A stretch of 64,000 bases of DNA from Chloropicon primus. Taxonomy: Eukaryota; Chlorophyta; Chloropicophyceae; Chloropicales; Chloropicaceae. Every line of letters begins with the position of its first letter. Within the stretch, counting starts at the first letter, position 1. Both the position numbers and the translations under genes were made by a program. Below are positions 54,009-62,962 of this stretch, one piece after another. Where the stretch lies: positions 1,178,001 through 1,242,000 of the forward strand of contig CP060756.1 of NCBI GenBank assembly GCA_023205875.1, written 5' to 3'. The notes below the pieces were generated by a model. The model did no database searches. It saw only the letters and a program-made list of their open reading frames with translations, and was not told where the DNA came from.

Positions 54009-54585
54009 TGTTCTCCCCCCGTCCTTTTGCTCCGACCTCTGCTTTAGGTCCACCCAAGCACTTTCGTTCGGATCCCACCGCGAGCCCTAGACCATTTGCC
54101 GAACCGAGCTCGAGCTCTCCTCCCCACCTACCTTCCGACGACGAAGATGCAGATGCTCCAACCTTCCCCCGTCAAGGACAACTTCTCCAGAGTAGATTAA
54201 GACTGCGGCACTACTCCAACGAGCCGAGAGAGAACCTCGAGACGTCCTTTCGCTCCAACAACCCCTGTGTCCGCCCCTCTTCTGTGTTCCCTTCCGTCGT
54301 CCCTTGGTCCCCTCCCGTCCAGTCAGTCTTCCCTTCCCTTCCCTTTGCCTTCCGCGGTACCTATACGATCCATCAAACATCTCTAGAATAGAGGGAGAAG
54401 GCGGGGAGAGGGAACAAGGGGGCGATTTGGAGGATTGAGGCCGGTGCGTCACGCGACCAGGGGGACGCAAGGGGGGGCGTCCGTCAAGCCAACGCTGCTG
54501 GATTTTTTTGGAGGGTGACGCAGGGGCAGGCCGGATCGGGATAGGGAAACCTCGGGGCCAAGAAGAACGAAGAAGGTGTGGCAAG
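54009..54585. other. Divergent intergenic region, membrane protein / NPSN
   Basis: 577 bp with CT- and GGA-rich composition but no motif-bearing frame and no exon I can support. Confidence 0.5.
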
Positions 54586-55662
54586 ATGCTCGAGTCACAG
54601 GAGGTAGAGGAGAAGCTGAACAGGCTGTTCAAAACCCTGGAACAGAAGTTCAACAAGTTGGACCGCCTGGAGAGCTCGGAGGATAAGAGGGCGCTCCTGG
54701 ACGAGGCCCAAGATGGGATTGCCGAGTGCAAGAAGTGAGTATATACCCGCACCTCGATTCGGCAGACCTCACTGACCAAGGTTCGTTTCCAACTCCAACA
54801 CTATTTCGCGTGCTTTGCTCGTCAATTGCCTTGTTTCAGGCTTCTGAGGGAGTTCGAGAGGGAGGCCCGACTCGAGGACATGGCGCCAGAGATACTGTCG
54901 CAGCGAAAGGCGGGACTGGTACGTTTCCCACGAACACAAAACCCACGACCCGCGAAAAGCCGTTGCCTTTGGGGCGGAGATCTCATCCCGAAGCGCCCGC
55001 CACGGAACTGACATGCTCTTCTTCGCGCGCCTTGTCTCCCCCACACCACACACACCACACACACCACACACACGCGGCGTCGACAGGTCAAGGAGATCCA
55101 AACCTTCGTTGGCCTGAAGAAGCTTGCCACGTCGCAGCTCAACAGGATCAGGAGCCAGCCCTCCTCGTCCTCCGGGGCGAACCCCTTCGACGTCGAGTCC
55201 GGCGCAGGGGGCTCCGCGATCGACAACTCCGTCAACCCCATGAGGGGGAAGAACCTGACGAACAACGAGCTCATCCAGAAGGGAAGGAAGATGATGGACG
55301 AGACGGACGACTCCCTGATGAGGAGCGTGAGGGTGCTGGAGCAGACCAAGCAAGTCGGCATCGACACGGCCGCCGCGCTGCAGGAGCAGACGGCCACCGC
55401 GGAGAGGATCGTGAACAAGCTGGACGAGATAGAGTTCACCCTTAAGAAGTCCGGCATGCTGATCAGGCACCTCACGAGGTCGGTCGCCACGGACAAGTGC
55501 TTCCAGTTCCTGATCGGACTCATCGGCGTCGGCGTCATCGTCATCGTGATTCTCAACGTCATGGGGAAGGACAAGGGGGCCGTCCAGCTTCCGGGGGAGG
55601 AGGGCGCCAGCCCCGCCGCCGCCGATGCAAGGAGGTTCCTCCAAACCCACTACTTCTTGTAA
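54586..55662 (+). CDS. NPSN11: NPSN-type Qb-SNARE, novel plant SNARE (three exons)
   Basis: Exons 54586-54734, 54840-54918 and 55087-55662 join in frame to 267 residues. The N-terminal helices (EEKLNRLFKTLEQKFNKLDRLES, LLREFEREAR, VKEIQTFVGLKKLATSQL) match the NPSN pattern. The Qb-SNARE motif covers about 160-225 (ELIQKGRKMMDETDDSLMRSVRVLEQTKQVGIDTAAALQEQTATAERIVNKLDEI). A membrane helix follows (CFQFLIGLIGVGVIVIVILNV), then a luminal tail of about 35 residues. NPSN proteins act with KNOLLE-type syntaxins at the plant plasma membrane and cell plate, and also occur in algae and other protists. ATG 54586 is the first true ATG. The introns are 105 and 168 bp. Confidence 0.93.
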
Positions 55663-56154
55663 TCCTAGTCTAATCTCGCACGAAGAAGAAGAAGAAGAGG
55701 AAGGGAAGCGATCGGCTTTTCTTCGATCGATCACCAGCTGGGGAGCTGGGGGGCTGGCCAAGAACGCCCGGAGACCGCGTTCGTTCGCTCTTGGCCAAAG
55801 CAAGGCCAAGTCCTCCGAACATTAAACCAAATTGGTTTTTCGCTCCTTTCGCAGAAGAATAGATTTCGCGAGGAGAGAGAACCCGACGGATCACGGGCCG
55901 CAAGCGCACACAAGAGCGGCGGGCGTTACGTGTTGGGTGCCCTTTTCCGAACGGGGGAGAGTGATCAGGCGGGGCTGGGGCGATTCACTCGCTTCGTCTC
56001 CGGTGATCCGAGAGCGCGGAAACCTCTCGCGTTCGCGCGACGGGGGTTTGCTCGAGAGTTTGGCCCAAGGAGAGGGCGATCAAGGGAAGGCTTGCGTGGA
56101 GGGGGGGTTGGTGCTCGGCGCGTGAGGAGAGTCTCGGGGACGGCGAGCGAGGGG
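55663..56154. other. Intergenic region NPSN - GATA gene
   Basis: 492 bp with a GAA repeat just after the NPSN stop (about 55680-55700). A near-palindrome at 55824-55838 (AAACCAA-A-TTGGTTT) holds a CCAAT-like word about 320 bp before the GATA gene start. No exon is seen. Confidence 0.5.
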
Positions 56155-57812
56155 ATGAGCAGCGCGGACGTCCAGACGGGCGAGGACTACCCGGACTGGC
56201 TCATGATGATGGGGGACGAGTCTCCCGCGCGTCTCGCGGGGTCGACCGACGATGATGGGGCCGCCGCGGTCGCGCCAGAGGCCTCGGGAGTGGAGGCCGA
56301 CGACGGGGATCGGGGACCGCCGCGCCTCGTGCGGGTTCAGGTCACGAAGGCCACCGCGGAGCAGGTAAGTCGCTTTCGCTCTCCACCCCCGGCCCGTGCT
56401 TTTTGGTACTGATGCAAAACGAAACGTCTTTTCATGCGTTACGACGACGATATTGGCTTGGTTGTGTGTCTGCGTGCGTGCGTGCGTGCGGCCCTCGCCC
56501 CCGGTGCGAGCAGGAGACGAGGATCATCGAGAGGTACGAGGCGATGCTCTCGAAGAGGGAAGACGACGAGTTCAGGACGAACGGAACCGTCATACCGGGT
56601 GGCCCTCGCGATCACGGCGGAATGAAATGCAGCGAGTGCGGGACCGAAAAAACGCCGTTGTGGAGGACCGTGGGGAGAGATGTTTTATGCGTAAGTACGC
56701 CGCGGGGAGCGGCTCTCGGTCCTTTGGCTTTGTTCTGACGCTTGCCCTTTTCCTTGAACGCTTCCACGTATCGTGTCGTTTCACAGAACGCGTGCGGGCT
56801 GAGGAAAGTGAGATCGAAGAAGGTCAGCAAGAAGAAGGTGGGGGCGAAGAAGAAGGCGGGGGGCGTCTCGGCCAGGAGGAAACCTCGAAAGTCCAAGCCG
56901 AGGTCGACGATGCCGGAGGGGAACTTTGCGGGATTCGACCTGGACGCCTCCGCGGGGAACGGAAGAAGGCGGGGCAAGAGAAAGCGGAAGGAGAGTGTTT
57001 GGCTGCAGAACGACGGAATTTACGCCAATCCCAACGAGAAGGAGAAGGCGGTGGAGCGGCCCATCAAGAAGCTCAGTCGGTTGGAGGAAGACAAAGTCGT
57101 GGAGGAGGTTTGCGAGGCCCTCGCGTCGATCCAACACGGCCCTCCCGCCGCCCCAAGGGACGCCGAGGAGGAGGAGCTCTCCGACGGGGAGTTGGATCTT
57201 ATCATGAAGTTGCACGAGGTCTACGGGCCGTACAAGGACTCCCTGCTGGGAGCCACTGCGAGGCGGGTGGAGTCCGGAGTGCTCGTGATGGCCATTCTGA
57301 TACGGGCGGCCATGGGCATGAGCAAGGGAGGCCACATCACGCAACAAGAAAAGTTGTGGCTCCTGGACAAGATTTCAACGGAGGAAGAGACGTACCTCAA
57401 GTCGCTGCCGATCGCAGCTGGCAACTACAAGGCCCTGGAGGAGCTCTTGATCTGCTACGTCAAGTTGGGAAATCATGAAATGAAGAAAAGGCGGGAGGCG
57501 GATAGGGAGGCTCCCGCGGATAGGGAGGCTCCCGCGGAGCGGCGCCTGGAACCCGCCGGGGCAATCGACCAGCAAAAGGCCAAGCCCCCTCCCCCGCTCC
57601 AAGTTCCGCCTCCAGGAGAAGGGATTCCTTTGCAGCAGCAGAATGCCACCAGTCAGCAAGGAGCGGATCAGGGCATCCAGAAACTCGATTCCCCCTCCTT
57701 GCTGCTTCTCCCCGCGAAAAACGGTCCGCAACAACCCACAAATGACTTCGCTTCCAAGCTGATTCACACCCCGGTGCTGCAACCACCACCGAGGCCAGCG
57801 GCACCCTTCTAG
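56155..57812 (+). CDS. GATA-type zinc-finger protein (three exons)
   Basis: Exons 56155-56364, 56514-56690 and 56787-57812 join in frame to 470 residues. A single GATA finger near residues 107-130 reads CSECGTEKTPLWRTVGRDVLCNACGL, i.e. C-X2-C-X16-C-X2-C, one residue shorter than the usual X17 or X18 loop. It is followed by a very basic region (KVRSKKVSKKKVGAKKK), as in DNA-binding GATA factors. Intron 2 falls between the last two cysteines' codons (VLC | NAC). The C-terminal half is Q/P/A-rich with a small DREAPA repeat, likely an activation or interaction region. The introns are 149 and 96 bp. A TGTAA word lies after the stop. Confidence 0.85.
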
Positions 57813-58109
57813 CCTAGAAGTTCTAGGCATTCATTGTAATCCACATCGAGCACACCACAAACTGAGCACCGTTTCTATACTATTTTCTTCCGTCTCAGCG
57901 ATAGCGATTCTCTTACCCCTTTGACCCTGAGTGCGGTGTGCACGGCCGCCTCGAGGAACTCGCAGACGATATCGCTCGTACTCGCTTCGCCACCACCCGC
58001 CTCCCCGGTGCCCCCCCCTTCTCGCATCGTCCTCGATCGCATTCTCAGCAAAAAACTGAGAGACGGACGGACCGAAGAGCGCGGGGGTTGCGTGGCGGGC
58101 GCGACCATC

Positions 58110-60177
58110 ATGACGACGTTGAAGAATGACTCCGGTGCGAGTGACCTGGACTGGGTGGTCATCCAGTACTTGCATAAGAACTCATGCTTTGACGCGGAGA
58201 AGTCCTTCCTGAAGCACCTGGCGACGAAGCAGGGCGTCGATGTTATTCCCCCGAAGCAGGTGCTTCAGGACGACTACCTCAAGTACTTGGTTATGAGCAA
58301 GCTGTTTCCGGAGAGCGTGGACGGGGTGAGGAACTACACGATGAGCTACCAGGAGCTCTACAAGTTCGTCACCGGGCTCATCGACATTTACAGGGTAAGT
58401 AGAACACGACGAGAGGAGAGGGTAGGCAAGGGTGGCCGATCAGTCTCTTTAGACTGCTGCAGTCCAAGAGGGCGAGCGCTGAACGACGTTTCTTTCCCCG
58501 TCTACGCCTTTCTTGCCCTCGGCGCGCGCTCAACAGGAGGACCTGCAACGCTTGCTGTATCCGATTTTCATATACTGTCTCCTGGATCTGATCTATTTGC
58601 AGAAGACGGTGGAGTTCAAAGACTTTTTCGACACGAACTGCAGCTTGATAGAGGAGCTCGCTGTTCCAGGGCGAGTGGAGGAGCTCGACCAGCTGCGGAA
58701 GCTGAGGTCGGAGCAGGACATAGATCACAACCCGGTGGCGAGCAAGTTCTGGCACTCGCGGGCAGCGGTCGGGCTCAGCGAGCAGTCCTTCGACCTTCTC
58801 ACGCGCTTCCTGCATGATCACAAGCACTACAACATCCTTCGCATCCTGCACGAGAGGCTGAACATCGAGTTCTACCCGGGAATCCCCGTGAAGACCAAGT
58901 TGGAGCCCATCTCCATAGAGGACGCGATTCCGATGAGCATAAAGGAGGAGGCGACCGCGGCAAACACGGAGGTGATTCAGCTTGGTCTCCTGCCGGATAC
59001 GTTGGAGGACAAGGTGGTGATGACGGCGGAAGATATGGAGAAAGCGACGAAGGAGGACAAGGAGGGGATCAAGGAGTCTTCCTCGTCGAAGAAGACGAAG
59101 AGGACAAAGATGCTGTTTCTCGGAAACGACAAGAGAATAAAAAAGGCGATACCCCTGGCCACTTGGGCCGATGAGATCGCGGATAAGTTCAAGAGGGACA
59201 TCTCGAACAGGGAGAGGCTCAACAGGGAGAGGCTGCCTTCGATATGCTGTGCCACCTTTCTGAACACCCATAGGATGACAACAGCCTGCCACATGCTGGC
59301 CAACGAGGTGGACATTGCCGCGGGGTTCGGAGACTCCTCTATTCAGTTGCGCTCTCTGAAGCCTTCGGAAGGGGAGGACGACGTGGACGGAATGGAGGAA
59401 GATGACGAGGACTTGGGAAACGCGACCGTCCCTCCGGGCCAGGCCGTGGAACTTCTTGGCCATTCCGGGCCCATCACCGCCCTTTCCTCGAGCTTGGACG
59501 AGACCTTCTTGTTGAGCGCTTCTTGCGACGCTTCTGTCAGGCTGTGGAGCCTGGAGCTGAAGAGGTGCCTGGTGAGCTTCAAGAGCCACAGCGGCCCAGT
59601 GTGGGATGTTGCGGTCTGCCCACGGAGCCCCTACTTTGCCACCGGCGGTTGGGATGGGACGGCGAGAGTGTGGTCCACGGAGCACAGCAAACCCTTGCGG
59701 CTGCTCGTCGGTCACATGTCTGACGTGGACTCCGTGGCTTGGCACCCGAATGCCCACTACGTCGCCACAGGATCGAGCGACTGCACCGTGAGGCTGTGGG
59801 ACGTCGCCACCGGTAAAGCCGTTCGTGTTCTAACGGGAGGGCACAAGCACAAAGTCAGCAGCGTCGCAGTTTCCCCAAACGGAAAGCTGGCGGCCTCCGG
59901 CGCAGTGGACGGGTCCGTTGCCGTCTGGGATTTGGGCGAGTCGAAGCTCCTGGGCCAGTTCTCCACCGGGGGCTCCATCTGGAGCCTGGATTTCGATCGT
60001 TACGGCAGCATGCTCGCTTCGGGTGACGCCAACGGTGTCGTGGGGTTGTGGGACGCCGGGTCCGCCATTCCTTCCCCTTTGGCCTCCTACGAAACAAAGG
60101 ACACGCCTGTATACAATGTACATTTTAGTCGAACGAACCTGCTATTTGCCATGGCGGAGTTCAGTAACAACCCTTAA
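58110..60177 (+). CDS. TAF5: TFIID subunit TAF5 (two exons)
   Basis: Exons 58110-58394 and 58537-60177 join in frame to 641 residues. An N-terminal LisH-like segment (LDWVVIQYLHKNSCFDAEKSFL) is followed by the TAF5 NTD2 domain (EDLQRLLYPIFIYCLLDLIYLQKTVEFKDFFDTN...FWHSR), an acidic linker, and six or seven WD40 repeats (about 310-640; LLGHSGPITALSSS, GPVWDVAVCP, HMSDVDSVAWHPN, HKVSSVAVSPNGKLAASGA). TAF5 scaffolds the histone-fold TAFs in TFIID and in SAGA of some lineages. The intron is 142 bp. TGTAA follows the stop, so transcription probably ends before the EIPR1 start 165 bp later. Confidence 0.95.
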
Positions 60178-60341
60178 GATTAGGCCGCTCCTCTGTAACT
60201 TTAGACACTTGTCCTCAGTTTTCCTGCCCCGGCAGCTGTTACAGGGCCCGCTCTTCCACTCACTCCCTAGTTTGATCATTTTCAGTAAGCCGGGGGGCCC
60301 GGAGAAACGACGGGAGGGAAGGAGCGGGTCTGGGGATACCG

Positions 60342-61352
60342 ATGTACGGCCTGAAGTATTCGGCGAGGTGTGCGACGTCCGTCGCGGCCTGCCGCGATGC
60401 GTCCAAGTGGCTTGTCGCGACAACGGCGCTGAGGGAGGAGAATGAGGTTCACATCATAGAGCAGGAAGAGGAGGCTTCGGACCACATCTCTTGCAAGGGG
60501 GTCTTCAGCCACCGTGGGGAAGTTTGGGATATAGCTGCCTCGCCGGCGGACGAGAAGCTGTTCTTCACGGTGTACCTCGACGGCCAGTCGCAGGAGGCCG
60601 CGCTCTGGGAAGCGGTCGACGGGAAGCTCGAGCCTAAGTTCTCAAGCAAGGGAAAGCAGAAGAACGTGAGGAAAGTGGTCTGGAGTCCGGACACGGCCTC
60701 GGACCTGGTGGCGCTGGGGTCGGCCGACGCGCTGAAATTGTGGAACCTCTCGCGGGACGGCGGCGCGGTGTCCTCCGCCACGGGCGCCGGGGAGCTCGAG
60801 AACGTCGGTGCGGTGTCCTGGAACCACCTCAACCACAACTTGCTGTGCGTGTCCTGCTCCGACTCCCTGCAGTGCCTCGACCTGCGTAGCATGAGCCAGA
60901 CGATCACCGTCGAGAAGGCTCACGAGATGGGCGTGAGGGACGTGGACTTCAGCAAGACGAACCAGAACCTGCTGGCGAGTGCGGGAGATGACTGCCATAT
61001 GTGTGTCTGGGACCTGCGAAAGGCGCAGAGCCCCGTCGTGAAGGTGTCGAACCACTCGCACTGGGTGTGGCAAGCGAAGTTCAATCCTTACCACGAGGCT
61101 CTCGTGGTGACAAGCAGCAGCGACTCTCTGGTCCAGCTGTGGCACCTCACCGAGGACGAGGAGGAGGGCAGGGGCAACGAGATCAAGTCCTCTGCGGAGC
61201 TGAAGCCTCACACTTTCGAGGAGCACGAGGACAGCGTGTACAGCGTGTCGTGGAGCACGGGGGATCCCTGGACGTTCCTGTCGCTCTCATACGACGGGAG
61301 AGTCATGTGCAACCAAGTGCCGAGCTCGGTCAAGTACAAGATCCTGCTGTAA
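60342..61352 (+). CDS. EIPR1: EIPR1/TSSC1, EARP/GARP-interacting WD40 protein
   Basis: A 336-residue intronless WD40 propeller. Diagnostic segments are MYGLKYSARCATSVAAC, HRGEVWDIAASPADEKLFFTVY, VVWSPDTASDLVALGSADALKLWNL, the RDVDFSKTNQNLLASAGDDCHMCVWDLRK repeat, HWVWQAKFNPYHEALVVTSSSDSLVQLWHL and EHEDSVYSVSWSTGDPWTFLSLSYDGRVM. In animals EIPR1 works with the EARP and GARP tethers in endosome-to-TGN and recycling traffic. Start ATG 60342. Confidence 0.95.
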   Translation: MYGLKYSARCATSVAACRDASKWLVATTALREENEVHIIEQEEEASDHISCKGVFSHRGEVWDIAASPADEKLFFTVYLDGQSQEAALWEAVDGKLEPKFSSKGKQKNVRKVVWSPDTASDLVALGSADALKLWNLSRDGGAVSSATGAGELENVGAVSWNHLNHNLLCVSCSDSLQCLDLRSMSQTITVEKAHEMGVRDVDFSKTNQNLLASAGDDCHMCVWDLRKAQSPVVKVSNHSHWVWQAKFNPYHEALVVTSSSDSLVQLWHLTEDEEEGRGNEIKSSAELKPHTFEEHEDSVYSVSWSTGDPWTFLSLSYDGRVMCNQVPSSVKYKILL

Positions 61353-61479
61353 CGAACTCGCGATGTACCACCATCGTCGCGTTCTCCACTTATTAATATT
61401 CTTTTACAGAGACGCGCTGAAAGCTTATTCCGGACTCTTCTCGCCCACTCGCCGGCCTCTCAGGCTTCCTCCTGGAACT

Positions 61480-62031
61480 CTAAAATCTTTGTCTCTTCTC
61501 AGGACTGCTCCTGTTGACGTTCCCAGCCTTGCTCGAGCCCAAGAGCGAGAGCACAACGTCCACGTTAGCGTCCTGGTCCTCCACCGTGTCGCTCTTCAGC
61601 ACCTTGAGAATCTCTTCCTTGTAGCTCTCCCTCGCCTCCTCTACTATGACGTGCATGATCTCGCACTCGATGTTCTCCTGCAGCTTCCTGCCCTTGTAGC
61701 CCCGCTGCTCCAGCCTGTTGTACAATATCCCGTTCTCCGTCTGCAGCACCACGACGTGGTCGAACCACCTCTCCGGGAAGAAATCGCATCCGTGGTGGTC
61801 CACGATGTTCCCTCCCTTCGACATGCGCTCCTCCAGGAAGTCGCAAACCTTGTCCTCATTCAGGATATAGCACTCCAAGTCCGCGTCCCAACCGTCGTGC
61901 AGGTTATGGTCTTTCACGAATCGTCCTATCTCGATGTGGCTGTACCCCGTCTGTTCCGCCAGGATGGACGCTAGCGACGTCTTCCCGGTACCAGGCGTAC
62001 CCGTTATCAGGACGTTACCCTTGTCAGTCAT
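61480..62031 (-). CDS. AK6: Adenylate kinase 6 (AK6/Fap7/hCINAP)
   Basis: A 183-residue nuclear P-loop ATPase and adenylate kinase needed for the last steps of 18S rRNA maturation in the small ribosomal subunit. The P-loop is ITGTPGTGKTSLASIL. The family's EIGRFVKDHNLHDGWDADLECYILNEDKVCDFLE block, VDHHGCDFFPERWFDHVVVL, and the NRLEQRGYKGRKLQENIECEIMHVIVEEARESY block are all present. ATG 62031 is the first real ATG (MTDKGN). TGTAA lies about 80 bp past the stop on this strand. Confidence 0.97.
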   Translation of the reverse strand: MTDKGNVLITGTPGTGKTSLASILAEQTGYSHIEIGRFVKDHNLHDGWDADLECYILNEDKVCDFLEERMSKGGNIVDHHGCDFFPERWFDHVVVLQTENGILYNRLEQRGYKGRKLQENIECEIMHVIVEEARESYKEEILKVLKSDTVEDQDANVDVVLSLLGSSKAGNVNRSSPEKRQRF

Positions 62032-62366
62032 CCTCACAACTCACACACACCTTCACACCTTCACACCTCAAAAGTCTCTCCCGACGCCAAGAGCCTCCAG
62101 AGCTTCTTCCGAGGAGCGGTACGCGTACACTCCCGCCAACTCGAGTGTAAAGTTTATCCGTTGAGGGGAAAAAAACCCGGAAAGGAACGAGGGCGAGGTT
62201 TACAGACTTTTTGGTTCGAGTCGAGCTACCACGAGCGAAGGACGTGACGTGTTCTCTCTCGCTTTCGCTCGCTCTACGACGGGGTCGGACGAGAACGCTG
62301 AGGTATCTACTGGGAAAAGTGGACGACGTCGCATTGGTGACATTGGTCCTGGTCGGTCGGTCGGGG
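62032..62366. other. Divergent intergenic region, AK6 / F-box gene
   Basis: 335 bp; a CACACCTTCACACCTTCACACCT repeat sits in the AK6 leader (about 62043-62068). No exon is seen. Confidence 0.5.
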
Positions 62367-62921
62367 ATGATGAAACCCATGGAAGGTGTCGAGAAGAGTG
62401 GGAAGAGGAGGAGGTTGGAGGAGAACTGTGAAGCGGAAGAGGAGGTGGGGACGAGCGAGGAGGAGACCCGCGAGTTTGAGGTTGACGTGCTCCCGGAGGA
62501 GATACTCCTCCTTATAGTGAACCACCTCGACGGGAGGGACCTGGCCAGGCTGACCACGACTTGCAAGACGTGGGCCGAGGTCGTGAGCGAGGAGTCGCTC
62601 TGGAGGGCTGTCGCGAACAAGCACCGCAGCTGGGAGGGCGCGATATCGAAGACTCGCTTGAACAGACCAAATCTTTCCTGGAAGCAGACCTATGTGAACC
62701 TCTTCTGCCTGGAGAACGGCATGTGCAACCACTGCTTCAAGCGTTCCCCAATCACACACATCTGCAGGGAAAAGATCGAGGAGGAGCTCAGCAACCCGAT
62801 CAACAACTTGCCCCTGTGTCGCTTCTTCCCGGGGCTGCACCAGCACTACAGCAGAATGCAACACGGGGACGAGAGAGCTGGGGGCGTCAGAGCCATCAAG
62901 GTGGAGGGAGCCGCGTCGTAG
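62367..62921 (+). CDS. F-box protein with cysteine-rich C-terminal motif
   Basis: A 184-residue protein. Residues about 38-80 form an F-box (DVLPEEILLLIVNHLDGRDLARLTTTCKTWAEVVSEESLWR), which docks on SKP1 in SCF ubiquitin ligases. It is followed by WKQTYVNLFCLENGMCNHCFKRSPITHIC, with a C-X2-C...H-X-C arrangement that could bind zinc and serve for substrate recognition. No LRR, Kelch or WD repeats are present. Two ATGs (62367 and 62370) are in frame. Convergent with SF3B3; the stops are 41 bp apart. TGTAA words occur just after the stop. Confidence 0.8.
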   Translation: MMKPMEGVEKSGKRRRLEENCEAEEEVGTSEEETREFEVDVLPEEILLLIVNHLDGRDLARLTTTCKTWAEVVSEESLWRAVANKHRSWEGAISKTRLNRPNLSWKQTYVNLFCLENGMCNHCFKRSPITHICREKIEEELSNPINNLPLCRFFPGLHQHYSRMQHGDERAGGVRAIKVEGAAS

Positions 62922-62962
62922 AGATCGGATTCGTTGTTTTAACTGTAACTGTATGTAACGTC

